Positions 26,461 through 34,877 of a stretch of DNA of 64,000 nucleotides are shown here, one piece after another (the stretch's first letter is position 1; every line of letters starts with the position of its first letter). This DNA comes from Streptomyces violaceusniger. GTDB taxonomy: Bacteria > Actinomycetota > Actinomycetes > Streptomycetales > Streptomycetaceae. The stretch covers positions 8,618,001 to 8,682,000 of the forward strand of contig BJHW01000001.1 of NCBI GenBank assembly GCA_005405945.1. Reading direction: 5' to 3'. The position numbers were made by a program, and so were the translations under genes. The notes under the pieces were generated by a model. The model saw nothing but the letters and a program-made list of their open reading frames with translations. It did not search any database and was not told the origin of the DNA.

Positions 26461-27696
26461 ATGGGCGCAGGGGATTGGCAGAGCGATGTGCTCCACCAGT
26501 TGCGGAACACGCCTGTCTCCAAGAGCTCCGGGACCGCCGGGGCCGCGGACGTCAGGGAGAGCGGCCAGGAGGCCCCGGAGGCTGCCGGGGGCCCGGATGG
26601 CCCCAAGGCTTGGGACGCCGCCGCTGGGGCTTGGGACGCGCCCAAGGCTGACGCCCCCGCCCCCGCCGACCGGCGTCCCGACGCCCCCGCCCCCGCCCCC
26701 GCCGACCGTCGTCCCCAGGCGCGCCCCCAGCACCTGCCCGCCCCCACACCCGTGCCCCCCGTCGACCCTCGGCTCGCCCTCGCCCAGGGCAGGCCGCGCA
26801 GCGGGGACCCGGTCACTCGCCGCGCCGGGCGGACCCTGCGGCGGCTGGTCGCCGCGTCTGCCTCGCGTGAGGTGGAGGAGGCCACCGAGGTCGCCCGGGC
26901 GCTGCAGCAACCGGTCACCACCGGGCGGCAGATCGCGGTGAGCAGCATCCGGGGCGGCGCGGGCAAGACCACCGTCGCGGCGCTGCTCAACCTCACCTTC
27001 GCGCACTACCGCCAGGACCCGGTCCTCGTCGTGGAGGCCGACCCGGCGCTGGGCAGCCTGCCCATCCGGCTCGGCGCCGAGTCGGTCCGCTGGACATGCG
27101 CGGACGTGGCCCGAGTCGTATCCCCCTCGATGCAGTTCGCGGAGGTCACCGGCTACCTGGTCCAGCTGCCCGAGGGCGGCTGGCTGCTGCCCGGCAGCCA
27201 GGGCCGCATCGGCACTCCGCTGGACATCCGGGCCTACCGCACCGTGACCATGGCGCTGCGCCGCTACTTCGGTGTCACCGTCGTCGACTGCGAGACGCTG
27301 CCGGGGGAGCTGGCGCGCACGGCCCTGGACACCGTGCAGGCCAGGGTGCTGGTGGCGCCCGCCACCCTGGAGGGCGTGGCGAGCACCCGCACCGTCCTGG
27401 ACTGGATGGCGGCGGTGCCGCGGCCCATGCTGCCCGGCACGGTGGTCGCCCTCACCGAGTCGTCGCCCGACATCGCGCTCGACCTCGACGTGGCCCGCGC
27501 CCACCTCGCCGAGAGCGGGGTCGAGGTGATGGCCATCCCGTACGACCGTCATCTGGCCGCGGGCGGCGCCATCCACACCGGGTTGCTCGCCCACAGCACC
27601 CGGCTGGCCGCGGGCCGCCTGGCCGCCGCACTCCTGGACCGCGCCGTGCGCGACAGAGGAGGACACGGGGGAGGACACAGGGGAGGACGGCGATGA
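26461..27696 (+). CDS. MinD/ParA-like ATPase of type VII cluster
   Basis: A 411-residue protein with a disordered Pro/Ala/Asp N-terminal third (repeats of APAPADRRPD) and a C-terminal SIMIBI ATPase domain. The deviant Walker A motif RGGAGKTT is at 164-171 and a switch-like VVEADPALGSL follows. This layout is that of EspI and other ESX-associated ATPases that regulate or localise secretion. ATG 26461 opens the frame after an 80-base gap; the stop overlaps the EccC start in ATGA. Confidence 0.85.
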   Translation: MGAGDWQSDVLHQLRNTPVSKSSGTAGAADVRESGQEAPEAAGGPDGPKAWDAAAGAWDAPKADAPAPADRRPDAPAPAPADRRPQARPQHLPAPTPVPPVDPRLALAQGRPRSGDPVTRRAGRTLRRLVAASASREVEEATEVARALQQPVTTGRQIAVSSIRGGAGKTTVAALLNLTFAHYRQDPVLVVEADPALGSLPIRLGAESVRWTCADVARVVSPSMQFAEVTGYLVQLPEGGWLLPGSQGRIGTPLDIRAYRTVTMALRRYFGVTVVDCETLPGELARTALDTVQARVLVAPATLEGVASTRTVLDWMAAVPRPMLPGTVVALTESSPDIALDLDVARAHLAESGVEVMAIPYDRHLAAGGAIHTGLLAHSTRLAAGRLAAALLDRAVRDRGGHGGGHRGGRR

Positions 27697-30600
27697 CAAC
27701 CCACCTGGTGCACCGGCCCGCCCGCACCACCCGCCCGCTGCCCGAGCCCGAGCCGCGCACCATCGAGGCCCCGCCCAACCTCCCCGAGGGCAAGGCGGCG
27801 GGGGCCGCCATGTCGCTGCTGCCGATCGCCGGGGTGATGAGCTCGGTCGTCATGATGACCGTGCTGCGCAGCGGCCAGTTCGCGGCCATCGGCGCCCTCG
27901 TCCTCGTGGTCACCGTCGTCGGCGCCCTGGTGCTGCTGTTCTCCCAGCGCGGCCGCGCGCAGCGCACCCGCCGCCGGCAGCGCGAACGGTATCTGGAGTA
28001 TCTGGAGGAGCTGCGCGAGGAGTTGGGCGCCGAGGAGCGGGCCTGGCGCGCCACCGCGCGGGTGCTCGACCCGCCGCCGCAGGCCCTGTACGACGTGGTG
28101 CGCGACCCGGCCCGGCTGTGGGAGCGGCGCCGCACCGACCCGGACTTCCTGCGGGTGCGGATCGGCACCGGCGAGATGCCGCTGCGGCCGCTGACCGTGG
28201 CCCGCCAGTCGGGCAGTGTGCTCACCCCGCCCGACCCGTTCATGCTCAACGAGGCGGGCGCCCTGGTCGGGCGCTACGCACTGGTCACCGATCTGCCGCT
28301 GACCGTGCCGCTGGACCGCGTGGGCAACGTCAGCGTGGTGGGGGAGCGGGACGCGGTGCTGCGGGTGGTGCGGGCGCTGCTCGTCCAGACCGCCGCCGCC
28401 CACGCCCCCGACGACGTGGCCCTGGCGCTCGCCGCCCCCGGCGACCGGGTCGAGCGGGACTGGGCCTGGCTCAAGTGGCTGCCGCACCTGCTGGACGCCG
28501 ACGAGCGCGACGGGCCGGTCGCCGCCCGCCGGATCGCCCCCGACCTGCCCCAGCTCGCCCGGCTGCTCGGCCGCGACCTCCGGCAGCGCGCCGCCTACGC
28601 GGCCGAGGTGCGGCGCGGCCTGTCCGGGGCCGACGCGCTCGGGCTCACCGGCCGGCTGCTCGTCATCAGCGATGACCACGGCGAGGAGGCACGGGAGCTG
28701 CCGCGCCCCGACGAGGCCGTGGCCCACCGCGAGATGGGCGTCACCGTGCTCCACCTGGTCGCCGAGCGGGTACAGGAGCCGGGCGAGGTGGCGATCCGCA
28801 TCACCGTCGGCGAGGACGAGGTGGTCGTGGAGGACCTGCGCGGCGCGCGGCCGACGGGCGCCCACGGCACCGTGGACGACGTCACCGCCGCCGGGGCCGA
28901 GGGGCTGGTCCGGATGCTGGCCCCGCTGCGGCTGTCGGCCGAATCCCTCGTGGACGCCCCGCTGTCCGGACCCGTCGACTTCCCTCGGCTGCTGGGCGTC
29001 GACGACCCCGGCGCCCTGGACCTGGCCCGTGCCTGGGCACCCCGCGGCGAGCGCTCCTTCCTGCGGGTGCCCATCGGCGTCAACGACGCCCACGAGCCGG
29101 TGCTGCTCGACCTGAAGGAATCCGCCGAACTGGGCATGGGCCCGCACGGGCTGTGCGTCGGCGCCACCGGCTCCGGCAAGAGCGAGCTGCTGCGCACCCT
29201 CGTCCTCGCCCTGGTGGCCGGCCATCCGCCACAGGACCTGGCGCTGGTGCTGGTCGACTACAAGGGCGGCGCGACCTTCGCCCCGTTCGACGGGCTGCCG
29301 CACGTGGCCGGCGTCATCACCAACCTGGAGAACCAGGCCGGGCTCGTGGAGCGGGTGCACACCAGCCTCGCGGGCGAGGTCAAGCGCCGTCAGCAGGTGC
29401 TCAAGGACGCGGGCGACGTCGCGGACATCTCGAGTTACGCGGCGGTGCGCGAGACGACGAGGCCCGATCTGGAGCCGCTGCCGCATCTCTTCGTGGTCAT
29501 CGACGAGTTCGGCGAACTCATCACCGCCAAGCCCGACTTCATCGATCTGTTCCTGTCCATCGGCCGCATCGGCCGCAGCATCGGCGTCCATCTGCTGCTG
29601 TCCAGCCAGCGCATCGAGGGCGGCAAGCTCAAGGGCCTGGACACCTACCTCTCCTACCGGCTGGGCCTGCGCACCTTCTCCGCCGACGAGAGCCGCACCG
29701 TCCTGGACACCACCGACGCCTTCCACCTGCCGCCGCTGCCCGGCTTCGGCTACCTCAAGGTGGACACCACGGCGTACGAGCGGTTCAAGGCCGGGTACGT
29801 CTCCGGCCCGTACCGGGGCCCCGCGCCGCGCACCGTGGAGGACACCGGGCCCGCCATCCACCCGTACCCCGCGTACAACACGCTCGCCGGGCCGGAGGAC
29901 TCCGCGCCCGCCGAGGACGACGCGCCCGGCGCGGGCAAGCGCACCCGGGACCCCGGGCCGACCGTGATGTCCGTGATGGTCGACCGGATCAGGGGCGCCG
30001 CCGACCCGGTGCGCCGCATCTGGCTGCCGCCGCTGCCCGCCGCACTCACGCTGGACGCCGCGGCGGGGCCGGTGGAGGTCGACGCGGCCCGCGGCATGCA
30101 GTTCGCCCGGCGCCCGGGGACGATGCGGGTGCCGCTGGGGCTGCTGGACGACCCGGGGCGGCAGTGGCAGGGGCAGTGGGTCCTCGACCTCACCCTCGCC
30201 GGCGGCCACGCCGCCGTGATCGGCGGCCCGCAGTCCGGCAAGACCACGCTGCTGCGCGCCCTCGCGCTCTCCCTCGCCCTCACCCATACCCCGCGCGAGG
30301 TCGGGATCTACGGTCTCGACCTGGTCGGCGGCGGACTGCAGGCGCTCACCGCGCTGCCGCACGTCGGCGGCGTCGCCGGGCGGGCCGACCGGGAGCGGGC
30401 CACCCGCACGGTCGAGGAGGTGCGGGGCATGCTGGACGCCCGCGAGGAGCTCTTCCGCGAGCACGGCATCGACTCGATGGAGGGGCTGCGCGCCCTCCGC
30501 GCCGCCGGATCCCTGCCCGAGTTGGCGTCCACCGACATCGTGCTGCTCATCGACGGGTTCGGGGCGCTGCGCGACGACTTCGAGGCACTGGACGACGCCG

Positions 30601-31712
30601 TGGGCGACCTGCTCAAGCGCGGCGGCGGGTACGGCATCCACGTCGTGGCCGCGATGCTGCGCTGGAACGACGTGCGCATCGGCCACCAGTCCACCTTCGG
30701 CACCCATATCGAGCTGCGGCTGAACGACCCGGGCGACAGCAGCGTCGACCGCAGGCTCGCCGAAACCCTCACCCCCGACGACGCCGGGCGCGCCCTGACC
30801 GACCGCAAGCTGTTCGCGCAGACCGCCCTCCCGCGCCTGGACGGCCACGCCTCCACCGCCGATCTGGGCGCGGCCGTCGAGCAGACGGCCCGGTCCATCG
30901 GCGCGGCCTGGCCCGGAGAGACGGCGCAGCGGGTGCGGGTGCTGCCCGCGCGGCTGCCCGCCCGGTCGCTGCCGTCGGCCACGTCCCAGCCGCGCCGGGT
31001 GCCGATCGGGGTCGACCAGACCGCGCTCGCACCCGTGCTGCTCGACCTGTTCGACCGCGACCAGCACCTGCTGATCCTCGGGGACAACGAGTGCGGCAAG
31101 ACCAATCTGCTGCGGCTGATCGCCGACGGCCTGGCCGCACGGTACTCCGACGAGGAGCTGGTCTTCGGGATCATGGATCCGCGGCGCGGGTTGCGCGAGG
31201 TGGTGCCCGAGGCGTACCAGGGCGGCTACGCGTACAACGCCCGGATCTGCGAGGGGCTCGCCGCGGGCATCGCGGGCGAGCTGGCCAAGCGCATGCCGGA
31301 CGAGACCGCCGGGACCCCGCCGCCCTCGGCGGGCCCGGCGTACGACGGGCCCCGCATCGTCATCCTCGTCGACGACTACGACATCCTCACCACCGCGGGA
31401 CAGCAGCCGCTTCAGCCCTTCCTGCCGTATGTGCCGCACGCGCCGGACATCGGGCTGCACTTCGTGGTCGCCCGGCGGGTGGCGGGCAGCTCCCGGGCCC
31501 TGTACGAGCCGTTCCTGATGACCTTGCGGGAGAGCGGCACGTCGGCCCTGGTGATGGCGGGTGACCGGATGGAGGGCCAGCTGTTCCCGGGCGTGTACGC
31601 GTCCGCACAGCCGCCCGGGCGCGGGCTGTTGGTCCGGCGCGGTGAGCCCGACCGCCTGGTCCAGACGGGATGGGTGGAGCAGGAGCGGCACCCGGAGGAG
31701 GACGGCCGATGA
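27693..31712 (+). CDS. eccC: Type VII secretion ATPase EccC (FtsK/SpoIIIE type)
   Basis: The motor of the system: 1339 residues with two N-terminal transmembrane helices (about 35-80) and three FtsK-like ATPase domains. Walker A motifs are GATGSGKS at about 490, GGPQSGKT at about 844 and GDNECGKT at about 1130; the first domain has a clear Walker B (LFVVIDEF) and is the likely active one. The third domain binds the C-terminal signal of the secreted ESX proteins in known systems. ATG 27693 is coupled to the upstream gene, and the stop to the DUF6177 gene. A single polypeptide, not split into EccCa/EccCb. Confidence 0.95.
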   Translation: MTTHLVHRPARTTRPLPEPEPRTIEAPPNLPEGKAAGAAMSLLPIAGVMSSVVMMTVLRSGQFAAIGALVLVVTVVGALVLLFSQRGRAQRTRRRQRERYLEYLEELREELGAEERAWRATARVLDPPPQALYDVVRDPARLWERRRTDPDFLRVRIGTGEMPLRPLTVARQSGSVLTPPDPFMLNEAGALVGRYALVTDLPLTVPLDRVGNVSVVGERDAVLRVVRALLVQTAAAHAPDDVALALAAPGDRVERDWAWLKWLPHLLDADERDGPVAARRIAPDLPQLARLLGRDLRQRAAYAAEVRRGLSGADALGLTGRLLVISDDHGEEARELPRPDEAVAHREMGVTVLHLVAERVQEPGEVAIRITVGEDEVVVEDLRGARPTGAHGTVDDVTAAGAEGLVRMLAPLRLSAESLVDAPLSGPVDFPRLLGVDDPGALDLARAWAPRGERSFLRVPIGVNDAHEPVLLDLKESAELGMGPHGLCVGATGSGKSELLRTLVLALVAGHPPQDLALVLVDYKGGATFAPFDGLPHVAGVITNLENQAGLVERVHTSLAGEVKRRQQVLKDAGDVADISSYAAVRETTRPDLEPLPHLFVVIDEFGELITAKPDFIDLFLSIGRIGRSIGVHLLLSSQRIEGGKLKGLDTYLSYRLGLRTFSADESRTVLDTTDAFHLPPLPGFGYLKVDTTAYERFKAGYVSGPYRGPAPRTVEDTGPAIHPYPAYNTLAGPEDSAPAEDDAPGAGKRTRDPGPTVMSVMVDRIRGAADPVRRIWLPPLPAALTLDAAAGPVEVDAARGMQFARRPGTMRVPLGLLDDPGRQWQGQWVLDLTLAGGHAAVIGGPQSGKTTLLRALALSLALTHTPREVGIYGLDLVGGGLQALTALPHVGGVAGRADRERATRTVEEVRGMLDAREELFREHGIDSMEGLRALRAAGSLPELASTDIVLLIDGFGALRDDFEALDDAVGDLLKRGGGYGIHVVAAMLRWNDVRIGHQSTFGTHIELRLNDPGDSSVDRRLAETLTPDDAGRALTDRKLFAQTALPRLDGHASTADLGAAVEQTARSIGAAWPGETAQRVRVLPARLPARSLPSATSQPRRVPIGVDQTALAPVLLDLFDRDQHLLILGDNECGKTNLLRLIADGLAARYSDEELVFGIMDPRRGLREVVPEAYQGGYAYNARICEGLAAGIAGELAKRMPDETAGTPPPSAGPAYDGPRIVILVDDYDILTTAGQQPLQPFLPYVPHAPDIGLHFVVARRVAGSSRALYEPFLMTLRESGTSALVMAGDRMEGQLFPGVYASAQPPGRGLLVRRGEPDRLVQTGWVEQERHPEEDGR

Positions 31713-33124
31713 CCAAGGACGTGATCGCGCTCACCGAGCGGATGCCCGACGTCTGGAGCCTCGTCGCCGGGCTGTTCGCCGGGGGCCCCGAGCTCGACGT
31801 GCGCTCGGCCGGCGAGGGCGCGGTGATCCAGCTGTGCGACGAGGCGGGCCGCCCGCTGGTGTCCGTGGAGGCGCCGCTGCTGGTGCGGGTCGCGGGCGAG
31901 GCGGCGCGGCTGCTGGGCCCCGAGGCCGGGGACACCGGCGTGCCCGTGTGGTGGACCGAGGCCAGGGCCGCCACCGGAGTGGAGCGCGCCGAGCTGCTGG
32001 CGGCGTCCTTCGCGCGGCGTCTCGCCCGGCTGTGCGGCGGCTCGGTCTGGCCGTCGGACGCGGCGGCGGACGCCGGGGCCGCACGGTCCGGCGCCGACGC
32101 CGCGTCCGCCGCCCCGGCCGCGGCCCAGCCCGCCGTCGACGTGCTCACCGAGCGTACGGCGGTGGTGCTCCAGGACAGACCCGTGGTCGCCATGACGGCC
32201 TGGCTCTCGGACGCGATACGGGCCGCGGCCGCCAGCGACCGCGCCGTCCAGATCGTGACCCCCGCGACCTCCCGGCTCAGCCTGCCCACGCGCCTGTCGC
32301 TCACCGGGCTGCCGTCCCGCTGGGTGGTGCGCGACGACGAGGGCGGCGGCTATTACGACGGGCTGTCCGGCGCCGTGCTGCGCTGGCACGACGGGGGGTT
32401 CACCCCGGTCGAGGCGGAACCGGAGCGCACGCCGGTGGCCCCGGCCTTCCTCGAGGGCGCCGAGGACACCGGGGAGCGCCAACTCGCCCTGTCCTTCCGC
32501 ACCGTGCAGCCGGCCGAGGAGCGGCTCGTCCTCGGCGGGCCCCTCGAGGCGGCATGGACCGCCGTCACCGGTGGTCCACCCGAGGGCTGGAGCACCGCCG
32601 AGCCCGTCAACCTGCCCTGGTCGTGCGAGGCCCTGACCGCCCTCGCCCGCGACCGCGCCCCGGAGAGCACCTGGGTGATCGCGGTGGGCCGTGCCGACCG
32701 GCCCGCGATCGCCACGCTGCGCGTGGAGCGGACCGCCCGGGGCGTCGAACAGGACGTGACGGTGGCCTTCGGCTACGGCCCCGGCGAGAAGCCGCCGCTG
32801 GACGCCCTGCCCGACCTCGCGGCCACGCTGGTCACCGAGCACCGGCTCCAGTCGCTGCTGGTCCAGCTGCGGGCCGCCCGCCGCGACCTGAGCCTGCCCG
32901 CCCGCCTCGAACCGCCCGCCGTCCCGGTCGGCTTCGCGCTCGGAGCCGACGAGACACAGGACGTCGGCCTCACCTTCGCCCGGCGCACACCGCTGCCCGC
33001 CCGGCCCGTGCCGCTGAGGCCCGCGGCCCGCCCGGGCTTCTACTATCCGCTCGGCGACGGGAGTTCACCCTCGAGCTGGGCGCTGTTCGAGCAGCTCATG
33101 CGCCATCTGAGGCAGCCGGGCTGA
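31709..33124 (+). CDS. DUF6177-type protein of type VII cluster
   Basis: A 471-residue soluble protein (MTKDVIALTERMPDVWSLVAGLFAGGPELDVRS...), resembling DUF6177 proteins found at the end of Streptomyces type VII loci. No catalytic motif or membrane segment is visible. A central Ala-rich linker (about residues 121-150) divides it into two parts, the second beginning VLTERTAVVLQDRPVVAMTAWLSDA. ATG 31709 overlaps the EccC stop (ATGA) behind GGAGGAGGA, so it is made together with EccC. It takes the place that EccE or the mycosin occupies in other ESX operons but does not resemble either. Confidence 0.75.
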   Translation: MTKDVIALTERMPDVWSLVAGLFAGGPELDVRSAGEGAVIQLCDEAGRPLVSVEAPLLVRVAGEAARLLGPEAGDTGVPVWWTEARAATGVERAELLAASFARRLARLCGGSVWPSDAAADAGAARSGADAASAAPAAAQPAVDVLTERTAVVLQDRPVVAMTAWLSDAIRAAAASDRAVQIVTPATSRLSLPTRLSLTGLPSRWVVRDDEGGGYYDGLSGAVLRWHDGGFTPVEAEPERTPVAPAFLEGAEDTGERQLALSFRTVQPAEERLVLGGPLEAAWTAVTGGPPEGWSTAEPVNLPWSCEALTALARDRAPESTWVIAVGRADRPAIATLRVERTARGVEQDVTVAFGYGPGEKPPLDALPDLAATLVTEHRLQSLLVQLRAARRDLSLPARLEPPAVPVGFALGADETQDVGLTFARRTPLPARPVPLRPAARPGFYYPLGDGSSPSSWALFEQLMRHLRQPG

Positions 33125-33152
33125 AGCGCCGCCGGCCACCCGAGGGACACTC

Positions 33153-33174
33153 GAGGCGCACCCGTGCGCGCCTC
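33153..33174 (+). terminator. Hairpin ending the type VII operon
   Basis: GAGGCGCAC, a short loop and GTGCGCGCCTC form a GC stem 28 bases after the DUF6177 stop, directly followed by the ROK promoter block. Confidence 0.65.
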
Positions 33175-33176
33175 AC

Positions 33177-33254
33177 TTTGTCCTGAGACAGGAGAAAGTC
33201 GAAGCCAATTGCGGCGCAAGTTCTTCCCACTCCCGACAACCGCTGCTACGTTCC
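33177..33254 (+). promoter_or_regulatory. ROK-gene promoter with three-part repeat architecture
   Basis: Contains TTTGTCCTG (33177), the palindrome TTGC-GGC-GCAA (33209-33219) and GACAACCGCTGCTACGTTCC (33235-33254). The same three elements, at the same offsets of 0, +32 and +58, occur before the sugar dehydrogenase at 40921. It overlaps the space between the type VII terminator and the ROK start (33303), so it is most likely the ROK promoter-operator. Confidence 0.65.
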
Positions 33255-33302
33255 CCGTGAAAGCCCGGCCACGTGGATGCCGATGACGGCGGGAGGGGCA
33301 GC

Positions 33303-34493
33303 GTGAGGCGCATGACGGCACGACCGGCCAACGCGCATCAGGCGCGACTGCTTCGCCTGCTGCGCGACGGCGGCCCCAACTCCCGTGCCCAGCTGGGCGA
33401 TCAGATCGACCTGTCGCGTTCGAAGCTGGCCGTGGAGATCGACCGGCTGCTGGAGACCGGACTGGTGGTCGCGGACGGGCTGGCGGCCTCGCGGGGCGGC
33501 CGGCGTTCGCACAACATCCGGCTCGCGCCCGGGCTGCGGCTGCTCGGCGTGGACATCGGCGCCACCTCCGTGGACGTCGCCGTGACCAATGCCGAACTGG
33601 AGATTCTCGGCCACCTCAACCAGCCCATGGATGTGCGCGAGGGGCCCGTGGCGGTCTTCGAACAGGTGCTGGACATGGCCGCGAAGCTCCGGGCGTCCGG
33701 AGTGGCCGAGGGGTTCGACGGGGCGGGCATCGGAGTGCCAGGACCCGTGCGGTTCCCCGAGGGCGTGCCCGTGGCGCCGCCGATCATGCCGGGGTGGGAC
33801 GGCTTCCCGGTACGGGAGGCGCTCAGCCAGGAACTCGGCTGCCCGGTCATGGTCGACAACGATGTGAACCTCATGGCGATGGGGGAGCAGCACGCGGGAG
33901 TCGCCCGTTCCGTCAAGGACTTCCTCTGCGTGAAGATCGGCACCGGTATCGGCTGCGGGATCGTCGTCGGCGGTGAGGTCTACCGAGGGACGACGGGCAG
34001 CGCGGGCGACATCGGCCACATCCAGGCCGAACCCGACGGCCGCCCCTGCGCCTGCGGCAACCACGGCTGTCTCGAGGCGTACTTCGGCGGCGCGGCGCTG
34101 GCCCGCGACGCCGAGGCGGCCGCCCGCGACGGCCGGTCCGCCGAACTCGCCGCCCGGCTGGAGGAAGTGGGCAGCCTCGCCGCCACGGACGTCGCCGCGG
34201 CGGCCTCGGCGGGCGACGCGACCGCACTCGACCTCATCAGGGAGGGCGGCACCCGTACGGGCCAGGTCATCGCCGGGCTCGTCAGCTTCTTCAACCCCGG
34301 TCTGGTGGTCATCGGCGGCGGTGTCACCGGGCTCGGCCATACGCTGCTCGCCGCCATACGGACCCAGGTCTACCGCCAGTCCCTGCCCCTGGCCACCGGC
34401 AACCTCCCCATCGTGCTGGGCGAACTCGGCCCGGCCGCCGGGGTCACCGGCGCCGCCCGCCTGATCAGCGACCACCTCTTCTCACCGGCATGA
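33303..34493 (+). CDS. ROK-family transcriptional regulator
   Basis: A 396-residue sugar-responsive repressor. The N-terminal winged helix (NAHQARLLRLLRDGGPNSRAQLGDQIDLSRSKLAVEIDRLLETGLV) precedes a ROK sugar-kinase-like domain (LLGVDIGATSVDVAV; IGVPGPVRF) with the zinc-binding CACGNHGCLEAYFG motif. GTG 33303 has a GGGAGGGGCA ribosome site. It lies upstream of a sugar ABC importer and catabolic genes in the same orientation and is the natural candidate for their control. Its own promoter shares architecture with that of the secreted sugar dehydrogenase. Confidence 0.92.
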   Translation: MRRMTARPANAHQARLLRLLRDGGPNSRAQLGDQIDLSRSKLAVEIDRLLETGLVVADGLAASRGGRRSHNIRLAPGLRLLGVDIGATSVDVAVTNAELEILGHLNQPMDVREGPVAVFEQVLDMAAKLRASGVAEGFDGAGIGVPGPVRFPEGVPVAPPIMPGWDGFPVREALSQELGCPVMVDNDVNLMAMGEQHAGVARSVKDFLCVKIGTGIGCGIVVGGEVYRGTTGSAGDIGHIQAEPDGRPCACGNHGCLEAYFGGAALARDAEAAARDGRSAELAARLEEVGSLAATDVAAAASAGDATALDLIREGGTRTGQVIAGLVSFFNPGLVVIGGGVTGLGHTLLAAIRTQVYRQSLPLATGNLPIVLGELGPAAGVTGAARLISDHLFSPA

Positions 34494-34877
34494 CGGCCGC
34501 CTGACCGCCTGACGGTCCGACGGCCCCACCCCGCCCGCCACGGGCGGGCCGTACCCCGGCACAGCGCAGCAGCACGGCATCCGACCCGCCCCCGACGTAC
34601 GCCACGTCGAGACACGAGCCGCACCACCGAGCCGCACCACCGAGCCGCACCACCCGACACCACCGGGCCGTGCCGTACCCCGTCGCGCCCCGACACCCCA
34701 CCACAGCACCGCCCCACCCCATGACGCCCCGCCGCGCACCCGCACGCCCCAGCGACCCGCACGCCCCAGCGACCCGCACCCCCAGCGACCCGCACCCCCA
34801 GCGACCCGCACGCCCCAGCGTCCCGCACCGCATCGAGCGACCGCACCGCATCGAGCGAACCGCCGAGGAGGCCCGCC
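34494..34877 (+). repeat. C-rich minisatellite region before the ABC transporter
   Basis: These 384 bases contain three perfect 13-base copies of GAGCCGCACCACC (34616-34654), five 16-17 base copies of CGCACGCCCCAGCGACC type (34741-34823) and two 18-base copies of CGCACCGCATCGAGCGA type (34824-34859). The strand bias is extreme: almost pure C/A/G on the plus strand. No ORF is convincing. The promoter of the ABC operon, if separate from the ROK transcript, is not obvious. Confidence 0.8.

Noticed and set aside
27549..31691. Very long open frame of 1380 codons on the minus strand opposite eccC
   Set aside because: Shadow frame caused by high GC at third codon positions; the plus strand has clear Walker motifs and the minus translation shows no domain, only G/R/Q-rich sequence.
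34741..34859. CRISPR-like array
   Set aside because: Units of 16-18 bases are directly adjacent without unique spacers and no cas gene is present.
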